A stretch of DNA of 38,271 nucleotides from assembly GCF_003851045.1 (NCBI RefSeq), contig NZ_BFBX01000034.1, positions 1 through 38,271 on the forward strand, written 5' to 3'. Positions 8,596 to 16,311 of this stretch are shown here, piece after piece. The position numbers and the translations under genes were made by a program. Source of the DNA: Paenibacillus sp. 598K (GTDB lineage Bacteria > Bacillota > Bacilli > Paenibacillales > Paenibacillaceae). The number at the start of each line of letters is the position of its first letter. Position 1 is the first letter of the stretch. The notes under the pieces were generated by a model that was not told the origin of the DNA, ran no database searches, and saw only the letters and a list, made by a program, of their open reading frames with translations.

Positions 8596-8865
8596 ATGAA
8601 AGACATTACGATTATTCATGCGTCGATGACGCATTCGCCAGAGGATGGCTATGTGGGCAAGGTTCAATTCCGCGCGGAGGGGCATCGCGACGCTTATGAG
8701 ATCGCATTGCAGAGTAAGAGAGGGAAGGAATGGTCGTATGGACTATTCTTCGTTGACACCTCCGGCCGAGAGGAAGAAATCTTCCAGATGGAAGAGCGAC
8801 TCGAAGAGGACGACGAGTTGTTCGACTGGCTGACCGAAACAGCCATGAATGCAAAGAGCAGCTAG
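8596..8865 (+). CDS. Small acidic protein of unknown function
   Basis: An 89-residue soluble protein beginning MKDITIIHAS. It has a central region that may form beta strands (GYVGKVQFRAEGH, then WSYGLFFVDTSG) and a strongly acidic C-terminal helix (EERLEEDDELFDWLTE). No domain is recognised. ATG 8596 is preferred to an upstream in-frame start at 8479 because AAAGGAG lies about 11 bases upstream and the upstream extension is Arg-rich and overlaps the previous gene. It is followed by a terminator hairpin. It looks like a genuine gene by codon use and ribosome binding site. Confidence 0.72.
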   Translation: MKDITIIHASMTHSPEDGYVGKVQFRAEGHRDAYEIALQSKRGKEWSYGLFFVDTSGREEEIFQMEERLEEDDELFDWLTETAMNAKSS

Positions 8866-8896
8866 ACGCCTTCAGGCGGTCGTATCCGCACGTGGA

Positions 8897-8918
8897 GGGG
8901 CGGCGAGAAGCCCCTTTT
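8897..8918 (+). terminator. Probable rho-independent terminator
   Basis: GGGGC / GCCCC stem with an eight-base loop, followed by TTTTATT. The stem is short but GC-only. Confidence 0.65.
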
Positions 8919-8973
8919 ATTCGGCTGTCGCAAGGCAGCGACTCCATTATGAGAAGTCAGGGAAGTGAAAGAG

Positions 8974-10671
8974 ATGGACCCTACAGATAACAGGAATCGT
9001 CTTGCCAAACAGGACCGTGGCCAACGTCTTATCCGACAAGGGCGCGAGCGCTTTATCCAAGAGATGCATCAACAGTTGGACGAGATCGAGACGCTAATAG
9101 CAGAGGCTGCCACACATGAGCATCTGGAGAGCAGCAGAACTCTCTTCCGTAAGTTCCATACGATGAAGGGGAGCGCGCCTGTATTCGGGCTGATGCGGAT
9201 CGGCCAGCTGGCCGAAGAGCTGCTGTTGATCTGGGATTGGGCCGATTGCGAGTCAGCCGACGCCTCGTCGATTCCGGAGGCGGTCGCTCGCAGCTTGAAG
9301 CCGATGGAGCGGCTGACGATGGAATATGACGTATGCAAAAAAGAATTGGAGCTGGATTACTCCGGCATCAGCAAGGAGCGTCCGACGATGGCAGGCAGCC
9401 GCTTGCTGATCATCGATGATGAAGATGCGCTTCGATCCTATTTGTACCGCAGGCTGGAGCTTGACGACTACAAGGTGATGGAGGCAGCAACGGTCGATGA
9501 GGCCAAGCGTTTGCTGCATGAGCATCATTTTGATCTAGTCATTCTGGATTTGATGATGCACCCGCAATCCGGTTATGCGTTGTTTGAGTTTTTGAAGGAA
9601 GACCCGACCTTGAAGTGGCTGCCGCTGATCGTCCTTTCGGGACGGCAGGATCTGGAGGATAAGATGCAATGTCTTTATCTCGGGGCCGATGATTATGTAA
9701 CGAAGCCCTTCCAGTACGAAGAATTGGCGGCGCGCATCTACAGCCTGCTAACAAGAAGCAAAACGTATGAGCAAATGGCTTTCCGCGATCCGCTCACTGG
9801 GGTCTACAATCGCCGTTACCTGGATCATCAAATTTATTCGGAGCTTCAGCGTATACAGCGTTATCCATCGCCCATTTCAGTCGCCTTTATCGATATTGAT
9901 TTTTTCAAGCGAATCAATGACAAGCACGGCCATGCGGCGGGCGATCAAGTGCTGCAGGGTCTGGCTAATCTGCTTAACCATCATTCGAGAGTGACCGATC
10001 TGATCGCGAGGTACGGAGGCGAGGAGTTCGTCATCCTGATGCCCGAAACGACCGAGGTCGAAGCGGAGCAGCTGGTGCTTAAGCTGCGCGAGCTCGTCCA
10101 TCGCCAGCCCGTAGCCAAAGTGAACCAGCAATCGTTTCAAGTTACCTTCTCTGCCGGGATCGTCCAGTGGAGAGACTCGATGACTGCTGAGACTTGGCTG
10201 CAGGCGGCGGATGCGGCGATGTACAGGGCCAAAAACAACGGACGCGATCAGGTGATGATCGGCACATCCGTTGATGAACAGGCGAATACGTCGCAGACTC
10301 ATCAAAAGACGCTGTTGATTGCCGATGACGATGAGATTTTGCGGAAAATTCTCGTTACAAATCTAAGCCACTTGCCCGTGCGAATCCTCGAGGCAAGCGA
10401 TGGCGAACAAGCTCTTCATCTATTACATCATCATATCATTGATGTCTGTATTCTCGACGGCGTGATGCCCAAGATCGATGGGTTGACGTTGTTGCAACGC
10501 TACAAGGAGTCCGCCGATCAGCGTAAGGGCAAGACCAAAGTGATCATGTTGTCTGCCAAGCGCAAGCAAGACGATGTGTTGAAAGGATTATTGCTGGGCG
10601 CCGATGAATATATGGCCAAGCCATTCTCTATCGTCGAGCTGGAGATCCGGGTCAAGCGCATGCTACAGTAG
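8974..10671 (+). CDS. Response regulator/diguanylate cyclase, HPt-REC-GGDEF-REC
   Basis: Multidomain phosphorelay protein of 565 residues predicted to make cyclic di-GMP. In order: an HPt domain (about 15-110) with the phosphorylatable His62 in FHTMKGS; a receiver domain (about 142-262) with the acidic pocket IIDDED and phospho-acceptor Asp192; a GGDEF domain (about 270-430) with an intact GGEEF active site (348-352) and the allosteric I-site RVTD (339-342) exactly five residues before it; and a second receiver (about 446-565) with DDDE and Asp495. All phosphotransfer residues are present. ATG 8974 is preferred to GTG 8965 because AGGGAAG is well spaced from it. No sensor kinase is adjacent, so the input kinase must be encoded elsewhere. 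Confidence 0.93.
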   Translation: MDPTDNRNRLAKQDRGQRLIRQGRERFIQEMHQQLDEIETLIAEAATHEHLESSRTLFRKFHTMKGSAPVFGLMRIGQLAEELLLIWDWADCESADASSIPEAVARSLKPMERLTMEYDVCKKELELDYSGISKERPTMAGSRLLIIDDEDALRSYLYRRLELDDYKVMEAATVDEAKRLLHEHHFDLVILDLMMHPQSGYALFEFLKEDPTLKWLPLIVLSGRQDLEDKMQCLYLGADDYVTKPFQYEELAARIYSLLTRSKTYEQMAFRDPLTGVYNRRYLDHQIYSELQRIQRYPSPISVAFIDIDFFKRINDKHGHAAGDQVLQGLANLLNHHSRVTDLIARYGGEEFVILMPETTEVEAEQLVLKLRELVHRQPVAKVNQQSFQVTFSAGIVQWRDSMTAETWLQAADAAMYRAKNNGRDQVMIGTSVDEQANTSQTHQKTLLIADDDEILRKILVTNLSHLPVRILEASDGEQALHLLHHHIIDVCILDGVMPKIDGLTLLQRYKESADQRKGKTKVIMLSAKRKQDDVLKGLLLGADEYMAKPFSIVELEIRVKRMLQ

Positions 10672-10826
10672 CATACCCTGGCGGTCGGCGCAAAAGCCTC
10701 AGCATCATTATCCATGTATCAGCGCATCTCCCTGCGGGAACAACAAATACGGGACCTGAAAAGGCTGGTCGACTTAGGCGAGACTTTTGAAGTCACCACT
10801 ATTTGAGGAAGGGATGATGAGCTGTT

Positions 10827-11216
10827 ATGAAACGTCTGTCGCTGAGCTTTTTGATCGTAGCTTCTCTGATGCTGATGCTGGCTGTGCCCACTTTTGCCGA
10901 ATCTTCGCATATGGCGAAGAAATCGAAAGCCGGAGTCGAGATGAATCAAGCGACTCGCGGTGTGAGCAATGACGGGATGAACGGCACCATGAACAATCGG
11001 GCTGCCGGATCAAACGGATACCATACCAGCAATCGCGTCAACGCCGACACAACATACAGCACGTATGGCAATGACGGCAACCGTGCTTATGGCATGAATA
11101 ACGGGCGCTACCGTACAGCGGCAGCCAATGATCGCGACATGGATTGGGGCTGGCTTGGTCTGCTCGGTCTAATCGGTCTTGCTGGCATGCGCGGCAGAAA
11201 CCGCGAAACGCACTAA
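10827..11216 (+). CDS. Secreted or membrane-tethered WGxxGxxG-motif protein
   Basis: A 129-residue protein with an N-terminal signal peptide (KRLSLSFLIVASLMLML, cleavage probably after PTFA). A low-complexity middle rich in Asn, Gly, Thr, Ala and Met follows. Near the C-terminus is DWGWLGLLGLIGLAGMRGR, the WGxxGxxG motif with a following hydrophobic helix and basic residues. This resembles the small Firmicutes WGxxGxxG C-terminal family, whose function is not known to me; the helix plus basic end looks like a sorting or membrane-anchoring tail. AAGGGATGATGAGC precedes the start. It stands alone between two terminated units. Confidence 0.82.
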   Translation: MKRLSLSFLIVASLMLMLAVPTFAESSHMAKKSKAGVEMNQATRGVSNDGMNGTMNNRAAGSNGYHTSNRVNADTTYSTYGNDGNRAYGMNNGRYRTAAANDRDMDWGWLGLLGLIGLAGMRGRNRETH

Positions 11217-11242
11217 CCTATAGCTGATAGCTCACGAATGCG

Positions 11243-11267
11243 CCCCGACCGAGCAGGTCGGGGTTTT
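11243..11267 (+). terminator. Rho-independent terminator after the WGxxGxxG gene
   Basis: Perfect 8-bp stem CCCCGACC / GGTCGGGG, five-base loop, then TTTT. It lies directly before the msrA promoter. Confidence 0.9.
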
Positions 11268-11271
11268 CGTA

Positions 11272-11280
11272 TGGTATAAT
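11272..11280 (+). promoter_or_regulatory. Extended -10 promoter of msrA
   Basis: TGG-TATAAT, an extended -10 (TGn plus perfect TATAAT), 51 bases before the msrA start. No good -35 is visible because that position overlaps the terminator, which is usual for extended -10 promoters. Confidence 0.65.
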
Positions 11281-11331
11281 AGACACGTATCGACTGTGCA
11301 GACCTAGGAGTAAAAGGAGGCAAACCGAACA

Positions 11332-11874
11332 ATGGAACAACAACATTCCCCGCAAGTGGAACGGGCGACCTTCGCCGGCGGCTGTTTCTGGTGCATGGTC
11401 TCGCCCTTCGAGGAGCGCCCAGGCGTCATCGAGGTCGTATCGGGCTATACCGGCGGCCATACGGAAAATCCTACGTACGAAGAGGTATGCTCGGAGACGA
11501 CCGGCCATGCCGAAGCCGTCCAGATTACTTATGATCCGAAGCTGTTGAGCTATGAGGAGCTGCTGGACTTGTACTGGCGTCAGATTGACCCGACGGATCC
11601 GGGCGGCCAGTTCCACGATCGCGGCGCATCGTACCGGACGACGATCTTCTACCATACGCCGGAGCAAAAGCAACAGGCCGAGGAATCCAAAAAACGTCTC
11701 AAGGAGAGCGGCGTATTTAACAATCCGATTGTCACACCGATCGTTCCGGCCGGACCGTTCTATCCCGCTGAGGAGTATCATCAAGGTTATCATCGTAAAA
11801 ATACGATTCGATACAAAATGTACCGGCACGCCTCCGGGCGAGATGGCTTTATCGCCAATCATTGGAAGGACTGA
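11332..11874 (+). CDS. msrA: Peptide methionine (S)-S-oxide reductase MsrA
   Basis: Repairs oxidised methionine, reducing the S-epimer of methionine sulfoxide in proteins with thioredoxin as electron donor. The 180-residue product matches MsrA throughout: the active site GGCFWCM near the N-terminus, followed by GYTGGHTENPTYEEV, the conserved TGHAEAVQ block, the IDPTDPGGQFHDRG segment, and FYPAEEYHQGY near the end. The active site is GCFWC, so a second Cys follows three residues after the catalytic one. No MsrB domain is fused. AAAAGGAGG precedes the start, and the gene has its own extended -10 promoter and terminator, so it is a single-gene unit. Confidence 0.97.
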   Translation: MEQQHSPQVERATFAGGCFWCMVSPFEERPGVIEVVSGYTGGHTENPTYEEVCSETTGHAEAVQITYDPKLLSYEELLDLYWRQIDPTDPGGQFHDRGASYRTTIFYHTPEQKQQAEESKKRLKESGVFNNPIVTPIVPAGPFYPAEEYHQGYHRKNTIRYKMYRHASGRDGFIANHWKD

Positions 11875-11879
11875 ATGGA

Positions 11880-11904
11880 ATCGCACCCGCAGGGGTGCGA
11901 TTTT
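11880..11904 (+). terminator. Rho-independent terminator after msrA
   Basis: Perfect 9-bp stem ATCGCACCC / GGGTGCGAT with a four-base loop and a short T run. Confidence 0.88.
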
Positions 11905-11923
11905 GGCGCTTACACTTTTTTTA

Positions 11924-11953
11924 TTGGCATTTCCGTCTCTCGCTTGCTATAAT
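11924..11953 (+). promoter_or_regulatory. Sigma-A promoter of the fhuF-like gene
   Basis: TTGGCA (11924-11929), 18-base spacer, TATAAT (11948-11953). The Fur box begins just downstream, about where transcription should start. Confidence 0.8.
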
Positions 11954-11958
11954 GGAAT

Positions 11959-11977
11959 GATAATGATAATCACTATT
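11959..11977 (+). promoter_or_regulatory. Fur box
   Basis: GATAATGATAATCACTATT matches 17 of 19 positions of the classical Fur consensus, and it overlaps the predicted transcription start of the FhuF-like gene. This placement predicts repression when iron is plentiful. Confidence 0.88.
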
Positions 11978-11988
11978 GTCAGGATGAT

Positions 11989-12008
11989 TTCAAACGGAAT
12001 CGTTTGAA
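11989..12008 (+). promoter_or_regulatory. Perfect 8-bp inverted repeat in the fhuF-like leader
   Basis: TTCAAACG-GAAT-CGTTTGAA lies between the Fur box and the start codon. It is a symmetrical candidate operator, or a small hairpin in the 5' untranslated leader. No regulator is recognised for it. Confidence 0.5.
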
Positions 12009-12029
12009 GGGAGCGGAAGAACGACTATT

Positions 12030-12842
12030 ATGGACGTCCAATATGCATTGTTTGGCCAATATTTTAGACTCTTTGAGGTTGACGGCGCGGAGCGTGAAGT
12101 GCTGTGCGCGGCGCCAATGCGTGATCTGCAGCAGGTGGAGAGCTTGCGACCGTTTCTGACCGAGTATGCGCGGCGCATCAAAGCACCTGAGACAGATGTC
12201 GCCGCAGCTTATCTGAGCAGCTATAGCACCGGCCTGTTGCTGTCTTCACTTTATGCGCTCTCGGCCTGGAACCGCTCGCTGGATCTGGACCCTGAGCGGC
12301 TTGCCGTCCAACTCGTCCAGGAAGCTGATTATGCGTTGATCCGACTCGAGGTAGATGAATTTGCAGCTGTCGATGGTCCGGTAGACGTCGAGGAGCGCAA
12401 ACGATGGGTGGAGTCGCAGCTTACAGAGCTGATCTCCGTTACGCTGCGCCCGTATATTGAAGCTGCCGCAGCGGTATCAGGTCTTAATGCCAGATTTTTG
12501 TGGGGGCAGATGACGGCACGCATCGGCTACTATGTCGAATATCTGTTGGCTGACGCAGACCATGCGTCGATTCGCAGCCGATTGAGCGAGGATTACGAGG
12601 CGCTGCTGGAGCTGGCGCCTGCGGTGTTCGGGCAGGCCCGCAACCCGCTAGTGGCCAAGGCGCGCTTCGTCGACCATTGGCAGGAGAACGGCAGCCCGCT
12701 GCGGATGAAGCATGTATGCTGTCTGTATCACAAGACCGAGGACGGCGAATACTGCTACACCTGTCCGAAGATGAAAGAAAGCGAACGCGCAGAGCGAGCC
12801 AGCGAGCTGCGCGCGCGTTATGCCGAGACTGCAACCTCCTGA
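12030..12842 (+). CDS. FhuF-like [2Fe-2S] siderophore-iron reductase
   Basis: Predicted cytoplasmic ferric-siderophore reductase that releases iron after import. The 270-residue product ends with the FhuF signature: adjacent Cys230-Cys231, ten residues, Cys242, two residues, Cys245, the same CC-x10-C-x2-C spacing that binds the [2Fe-2S] cluster in Escherichia coli FhuF. The rest is a mostly helical domain related to the IucA/IucC C-terminal and FhuF families. It has a sigma-A promoter with a strong Fur box, fitting an iron-starvation role. No siderophore synthesis or ABC transporter gene is adjacent, so it serves systems encoded elsewhere. A strong terminator follows. Confidence 0.88.
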   Translation: MDVQYALFGQYFRLFEVDGAEREVLCAAPMRDLQQVESLRPFLTEYARRIKAPETDVAAAYLSSYSTGLLLSSLYALSAWNRSLDLDPERLAVQLVQEADYALIRLEVDEFAAVDGPVDVEERKRWVESQLTELISVTLRPYIEAAAAVSGLNARFLWGQMTARIGYYVEYLLADADHASIRSRLSEDYEALLELAPAVFGQARNPLVAKARFVDHWQENGSPLRMKHVCCLYHKTEDGEYCYTCPKMKESERAERASELRARYAETATS

Positions 12843-12857
12843 GCACCGCCATCAATA

Positions 12858-12900
12858 AGCCGTTCCCTTTAAGGTCTGCCGGACCAAGGGAACGGCTTTT
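12858..12900 (+). terminator. Rho-independent terminator after the fhuF-like gene
   Basis: 12-bp stem AGCCGTTCCCTT / AAGGGAACGGCT with a small inner hairpin in the loop and a T run. Confidence 0.92.
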
Positions 12901-12937
12901 GCGGCTTCGCTCCGCGTCGCCATGCCCCGAATGTCGA

Positions 12938-13717
12938 TCAGGCGTCATGCCGACCATAGCTGCTGGCGTATCGCTTCATCCGTCGAAAAGCTTTGGGATC
13001 CAGCTTGCGCAACGGATGGAACTGCGGATGGTTGGAGTTGACCTCCAGCACCCATAGACGATCTCCCTGGTCGTAGGCGAAATCGATGCCCAATTCAAAC
13101 ATGCCTTTGCGTTTCCGGGACAACGTGTGCGAGATTGCGAGCGACGCATCGGTTAGCTCGGCTTCGCGCCTCTGTTTGCTCGTCTCCGACCAGCCTTTCT
13201 TGCGCATCCATTTCGCGAGCGTATAGATTTTGCCGCCCTGATAGTAATTCGTGACAATCCGGTTCGGCTTGCCTACCTTCACCATGTAGCCGGTGCACGT
13301 CCAGGACTGTCCCGGCTTGCGCTGGACCATCGCGCGAATATCGTAGGGCTTGCCATCGACCGTGTCGAGCGCGATCGCTTTTTGGATGATCAGCTTGCGC
13401 CCCGGCTGCTGTTTTTTTATATACTTGTAGACCGCTGCTCGTGTCGGCAAGTATTCTCGCCGCTGCTTCCGTTTGGAGGATACGGCCAGCTCATAGCCGT
13501 TTGCCAGTCGGGTAAGCTTGCAGATGCCGATCCCCATCGAGCCGATATCGGGCTTGATGTAGACGGCGGCATGCCGATCCGTCATCTTGCGCAGATTGGC
13601 GAGCGTAAAGGCGCGAGTCGTAGGAATAAATCGGCGCGTAGCGGGATCTTCGCGCAAGTATCGGCATACCTTCAGTTTGCCGCGAATATTGCGACTTGGA
13701 TAGTTTTTCTTGTACAT
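12938..13717 (-). CDS. YheC/YheD family ATP-grasp protein (spore coat associated)
   Basis: A 259-residue ATP-grasp protein of the YheC/YheD family (PF14398), known in Bacillus as endospore coat-associated proteins of unknown substrate. ATP-grasp features visible in order: AVYIKPDIGSMGIGI (nucleotide-binding lysine and glycine-rich loop), the adenine-side region around KLIIQKAI, DIRAMVQR, and the metal-binding end FELGIDFAYD followed by LWVLEVNSNHPQ. It is shorter than Bacillus YheC and YheD (about 360-450 residues by memory) and consists essentially of the catalytic fold. GGGGTGATGATCA precedes the start. It is divergent from the serine hydrolase gene. Confidence in the family is high; the reaction is unknown. 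Confidence 0.87.
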   Translation of the reverse strand: MYKKNYPSRNIRGKLKVCRYLREDPATRRFIPTTRAFTLANLRKMTDRHAAVYIKPDIGSMGIGICKLTRLANGYELAVSSKRKQRREYLPTRAAVYKYIKKQQPGRKLIIQKAIALDTVDGKPYDIRAMVQRKPGQSWTCTGYMVKVGKPNRIVTNYYQGGKIYTLAKWMRKKGWSETSKQRREAELTDASLAISHTLSRKRKGMFELGIDFAYDQGDRLWVLEVNSNHPQFHPLRKLDPKAFRRMKRYASSYGRHDA

Positions 13718-13875
13718 TGATCATCACCCCATGGGTTACTGTATGTAGGTATGCGGCTTAGATTTTGGACGTATGCTGAGAAGAGAGCAAAGGGGCTTCT
13801 GCCTGCCGTCGGGAATTGACAAGGCTGGCGACGTCCATCACAATAAATAGATACCTGCTACTTCATGGAGGCCAC

Positions 13876-14880
13876 ATGTCGACAATAAAAGAAGGATACC
13901 GGGTCCGCAGCCTGCCTCCGGCTCCCCCGGAAGCTCTGCTTGCGGATGCGCAGCGACTGCAGCGGATGGAGCCGGAGCTTGCAGCCCGCGCCATCAGAGA
14001 TGTCGTCATCGTCAAGAGCGGTCGTCTCGTATGGCGTTGGCATGATCGCGGCTCGGACCGGATCGCGGCTGTCTACTCCTGTACCAAGAGTATCGTCTCG
14101 GCCTTGGTGGGGATAGCTGTCGATGACGGCTTGCTGAAGCTCGATACGCCGATTGCCGAATACTTCGAATGGCTATATGACGATAGAGACGAGCGGAAGG
14201 CTGCGATTACGATTCGCCAGCTGCTGACGATGACGCCCGGACTCACATGGCCCGAGTTCGACAAGCCGTATTTCCAGATGCGCCGCACGAGCGATTGGGT
14301 CGGGTTTATTACCAAGCAGCCGCTGGCTCACCCGCCGGGACAGACCTTTGCCTACAACTCCGGATGCTCGCACCTGCTCTCGGCCATCCTGACCGAGCTG
14401 TACGGCGAGCCGGCGCAGCTGCTGGCGGAGCGGCGATTGTTCAGTAAGCTGGGCTGCCGTGCTATACGATGGCCTCGTCATGGCGGCGTCAGCGAAGGTG
14501 GGGCGGGGCTGCATCTGGCCGCTGAGGATCTCGCCAAGTTTGGTCTTCTCTATCTGCAGAAGGGAGCATGGGACGGCGAGCAGTTGCTCTCGCGCGATTG
14601 GATAGAGCAATCGACTGCGGTCCAATCCCGAGGCATGCCGCAATACCAGCCGCCGATTTACGGCGAATATGGCTATCACTGGTGGGTTTCATCAGCTGCG
14701 CATAATGGCTGCTGCGATTTTTATTTTGCGCTCGGATACGGCGGGCAATATCTGTTCGTCGTCCCGGAGCTGGAGCTGGTGGCGGTCATCCGCAAGACGG
14801 TGCAAGGCAAGGGCAAAGCGATGCTGGCCAAGGAACTGCTGCTTGATTACATCATCCCGGCTGCGGGTCATACACCTTAG
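13876..14880 (+). CDS. Serine hydrolase, beta-lactamase/penicillin-binding-protein-like family
   Basis: A 334-residue member of the class C beta-lactamase-like serine hydrolases (PF00144), which includes esterases, peptidases and beta-lactamases. The nucleophile motif SCTK puts Ser68 and Lys71 in the SxxK position, and YNSG at 160-163 corresponds to the YxN/YSN motif. The conserved LLTMTPGL block follows the first motif as expected. There is no signal peptide, so it is probably cytoplasmic and more likely an esterase or peptidase than an antibiotic-resistance enzyme. An in-frame extension begins at 13816, but ATG 13876 follows TGGAGG by four bases. The next gene starts 28 bases later. Confidence 0.87.
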   Translation: MSTIKEGYRVRSLPPAPPEALLADAQRLQRMEPELAARAIRDVVIVKSGRLVWRWHDRGSDRIAAVYSCTKSIVSALVGIAVDDGLLKLDTPIAEYFEWLYDDRDERKAAITIRQLLTMTPGLTWPEFDKPYFQMRRTSDWVGFITKQPLAHPPGQTFAYNSGCSHLLSAILTELYGEPAQLLAERRLFSKLGCRAIRWPRHGGVSEGGAGLHLAAEDLAKFGLLYLQKGAWDGEQLLSRDWIEQSTAVQSRGMPQYQPPIYGEYGYHWWVSSAAHNGCCDFYFALGYGGQYLFVVPELELVAVIRKTVQGKGKAMLAKELLLDYIIPAAGHTP

Positions 14881-14908
14881 AGTCGGCGGGAGAGGAGCTG
14901 GGGACAAG

Positions 14909-15409
14909 TTGTGGATCATCGTCGTATCGGATACGCATATGCCAGCCAAGGCAAGCCAACTGCCCGAGACGCTTAAGCTCGGACTGCAGCGGGCGGATAT
15001 AATCCTACATGCAGGTGATTGGACGAGTCTCGACGTGCTGGCGCAGCTCTCGAGTTATGCGCCGGTCTACGGCGTTGCGGGCAACAATGACGGGCCGGAG
15101 GTGGTAGCCCGCTTCGGCTACAGTCGGATCGTCGAATGCGGGGGCAAGCGGATCGGATTGGTGCACGGGCACGGGAGGTCGGGAACTACGGAGCGGCGCG
15201 CGATGGACGCCTTTAAAGGACAAAAGGTGGATGCGATCGTATTCGGCCACTCGCATGTGCCGCTTTGCAGGGAGCACAACGGCATCCTTATGTTCAACCC
15301 AGGTTCTCCTACGGACAAGCGCAGGCAGCCATCTTATTCCTATGGCGTGCTGCAGTTGTCAGGGGGGCGTATGCAAGGCAAGATCGTCTATTTCGACAAC
15401 AAGCGTTAG
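14909..15409 (+). CDS. YfcE/MJ0936 family metallophosphoesterase
   Basis: A 166-residue calcineurin-like phosphodiesterase of the YfcE/YsnB/MJ0936 family. The two-metal site motifs are all present: SDTHMP, HAGDW, GVAGNNDG, VHGHG and GHSHVP. The C-terminal FNPGSPTDKRR is a typical family ending. The start is TTG 14909, supported by AGAGGAG 11 bases upstream and by the immediate beginning of the first beta strand (WIIVVSDTH). The physiological substrate of this family is unknown; characterised members hydrolyse cyclic or model phosphodiesters. It follows the serine hydrolase closely and precedes a small unknown gene by 15 bases, so the three are probably cotranscribed. Confidence 0.92.
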   Translation: MWIIVVSDTHMPAKASQLPETLKLGLQRADIILHAGDWTSLDVLAQLSSYAPVYGVAGNNDGPEVVARFGYSRIVECGGKRIGLVHGHGRSGTTERRAMDAFKGQKVDAIVFGHSHVPLCREHNGILMFNPGSPTDKRRQPSYSYGVLQLSGGRMQGKIVYFDNKR

Positions 15410-15424
15410 AAGGGAGAAGCTGCC

Positions 15425-15820
15425 ATGCATCCAGACTTCATCCGATTGCGGTCGCTGGAGGGCGATCTGAAGCTGTCGCAGAAAAAAAGCAGCTATGGCG
15501 TGACCGTATCTACACAAGAGCTGGTCTTCCACAAGCCGCATGTCAATTATCATATCAAGCTGGCGGATATCGTCAGCATCGTCCCCTTCGAAGGGCAGAC
15601 CGAACGGCTCATCGCGCACAAAAACAAGCGCGAGGACCATGCGGAGTATATAAGCGCTACACCGGACACACAGCAATACCGGCTCTATGTGCGCGCGGCG
15701 ATGCTGCATAACCGCAGCGGTCTGAAGGCGCTTGGAACGATGCAATTCGTCTTCCCGCTGCATCAGCGGATGATGGAGCTGATCGCCCGCTATAGCGGAC
15801 TCAAGCGATTCGCCGAGTAA
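15425..15820 (+). CDS. Conserved-looking protein of unknown function
   Basis: A 131-residue soluble protein, MHPDFIRLRS at the start, preceded by AGAAGGGAGAAGC. The sequence alternates beta-like stretches (SYGVTVSTQELVFHKP, YHIKLADIVSIVPF) and ends in a helix (HQRMMELIARYSG). The pattern could fit a small beta-barrel of the PH-like sort, but no family is recognised. It is the last gene of the hydrolase-phosphoesterase unit and is followed by a strong GC-rich hairpin. No signal peptide or membrane segment is seen. Confidence 0.75.
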   Translation: MHPDFIRLRSLEGDLKLSQKKSSYGVTVSTQELVFHKPHVNYHIKLADIVSIVPFEGQTERLIAHKNKREDHAEYISATPDTQQYRLYVRAAMLHNRSGLKALGTMQFVFPLHQRMMELIARYSGLKRFAE

Positions 15821-15826
15821 AGGAAG

Positions 15827-15860
15827 CAAGCCGCCGGCCCATTCGCAGGGCGGCGGCTTG
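15827..15860. terminator. GC-rich hairpin between convergent genes, possible bidirectional terminator
   Basis: CAAGCCGCCG / CGGCGGCTTG stem with three further inner base pairs. Neither strand has a good T run, so it may work poorly as an intrinsic terminator. Confidence 0.5.
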
Positions 15861-15881
15861 ACAACTGCGGGAAGACGTTGA

Positions 15882-16223
15882 TTATTGCATAACTGCTCTC
15901 ATATGCTCTACCGTGATCGACCAGTGGGAGGCGGTCCAATACTTTTGGCCGTCTCGCAGCAGGATAATCTGCGGCGACTCGTGCTTGACGCCTGTATCCT
16001 CGGCGATCTGATTGGACACCGGCCGCGACTCAATGACCTTGACGAGGGCATAGGTTGTTGTATCATCCGGATGCGCCTCCAGATATTGGTCGAACTCGGA
16101 CAATGCATTGGCGCTGACCGGGCAGGTCGTGCTATGTTTGAAGATGACGACCGGTTGCTGCTTGGATGCGTTCAGCAGTTCGTTCCACTGCTCCAGGGTG
16201 TCGATTTCTTTATAAGTTGCCAT
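15882..16223 (-). CDS. ytxJ: Bacilliredoxin-like YtxJ (monothiol, bacillithiol system)
   Basis: A small thioredoxin-fold protein (113 residues) of the YtxJ/DUF2847 family, proposed to remove bacillithiol from S-bacillithiolated proteins during oxidative stress. The defining segment IFKHSTTCPVS holds a single active-site cysteine (TCPVS), unlike the CxC of BrxA and BrxB. A cis-Pro-like SPQIILL segment follows at the expected position in the second half of the fold. The frame could extend to 16268, but ATG 16223 is chosen because AGGAGGAGAG is ideally placed before it. It supports the view that this organism uses bacillithiol. Confidence 0.9.
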   Translation of the reverse strand: MATYKEIDTLEQWNELLNASKQQPVVIFKHSTTCPVSANALSEFDQYLEAHPDDTTTYALVKVIESRPVSNQIAEDTGVKHESPQIILLRDGQKYWTASHWSITVEHMRAVMQ

Positions 16224-16311
16224 TGCGATTCTCTCCTCCTCTTCGTACAGAAATCGTACCCTAATCATGAAAGAGATGCAAGCCAGGAGTTAACTCAAGG
16301 AGGTATGAGCC

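Noticed and set aside
13876..14880. Beta-lactamase linked to the BlaI/BlaR1-like operon
   Set aside because: It is 21 kb away, has no signal peptide and lacks BlaI-type operators; it looks like a cytoplasmic esterase or peptidase.
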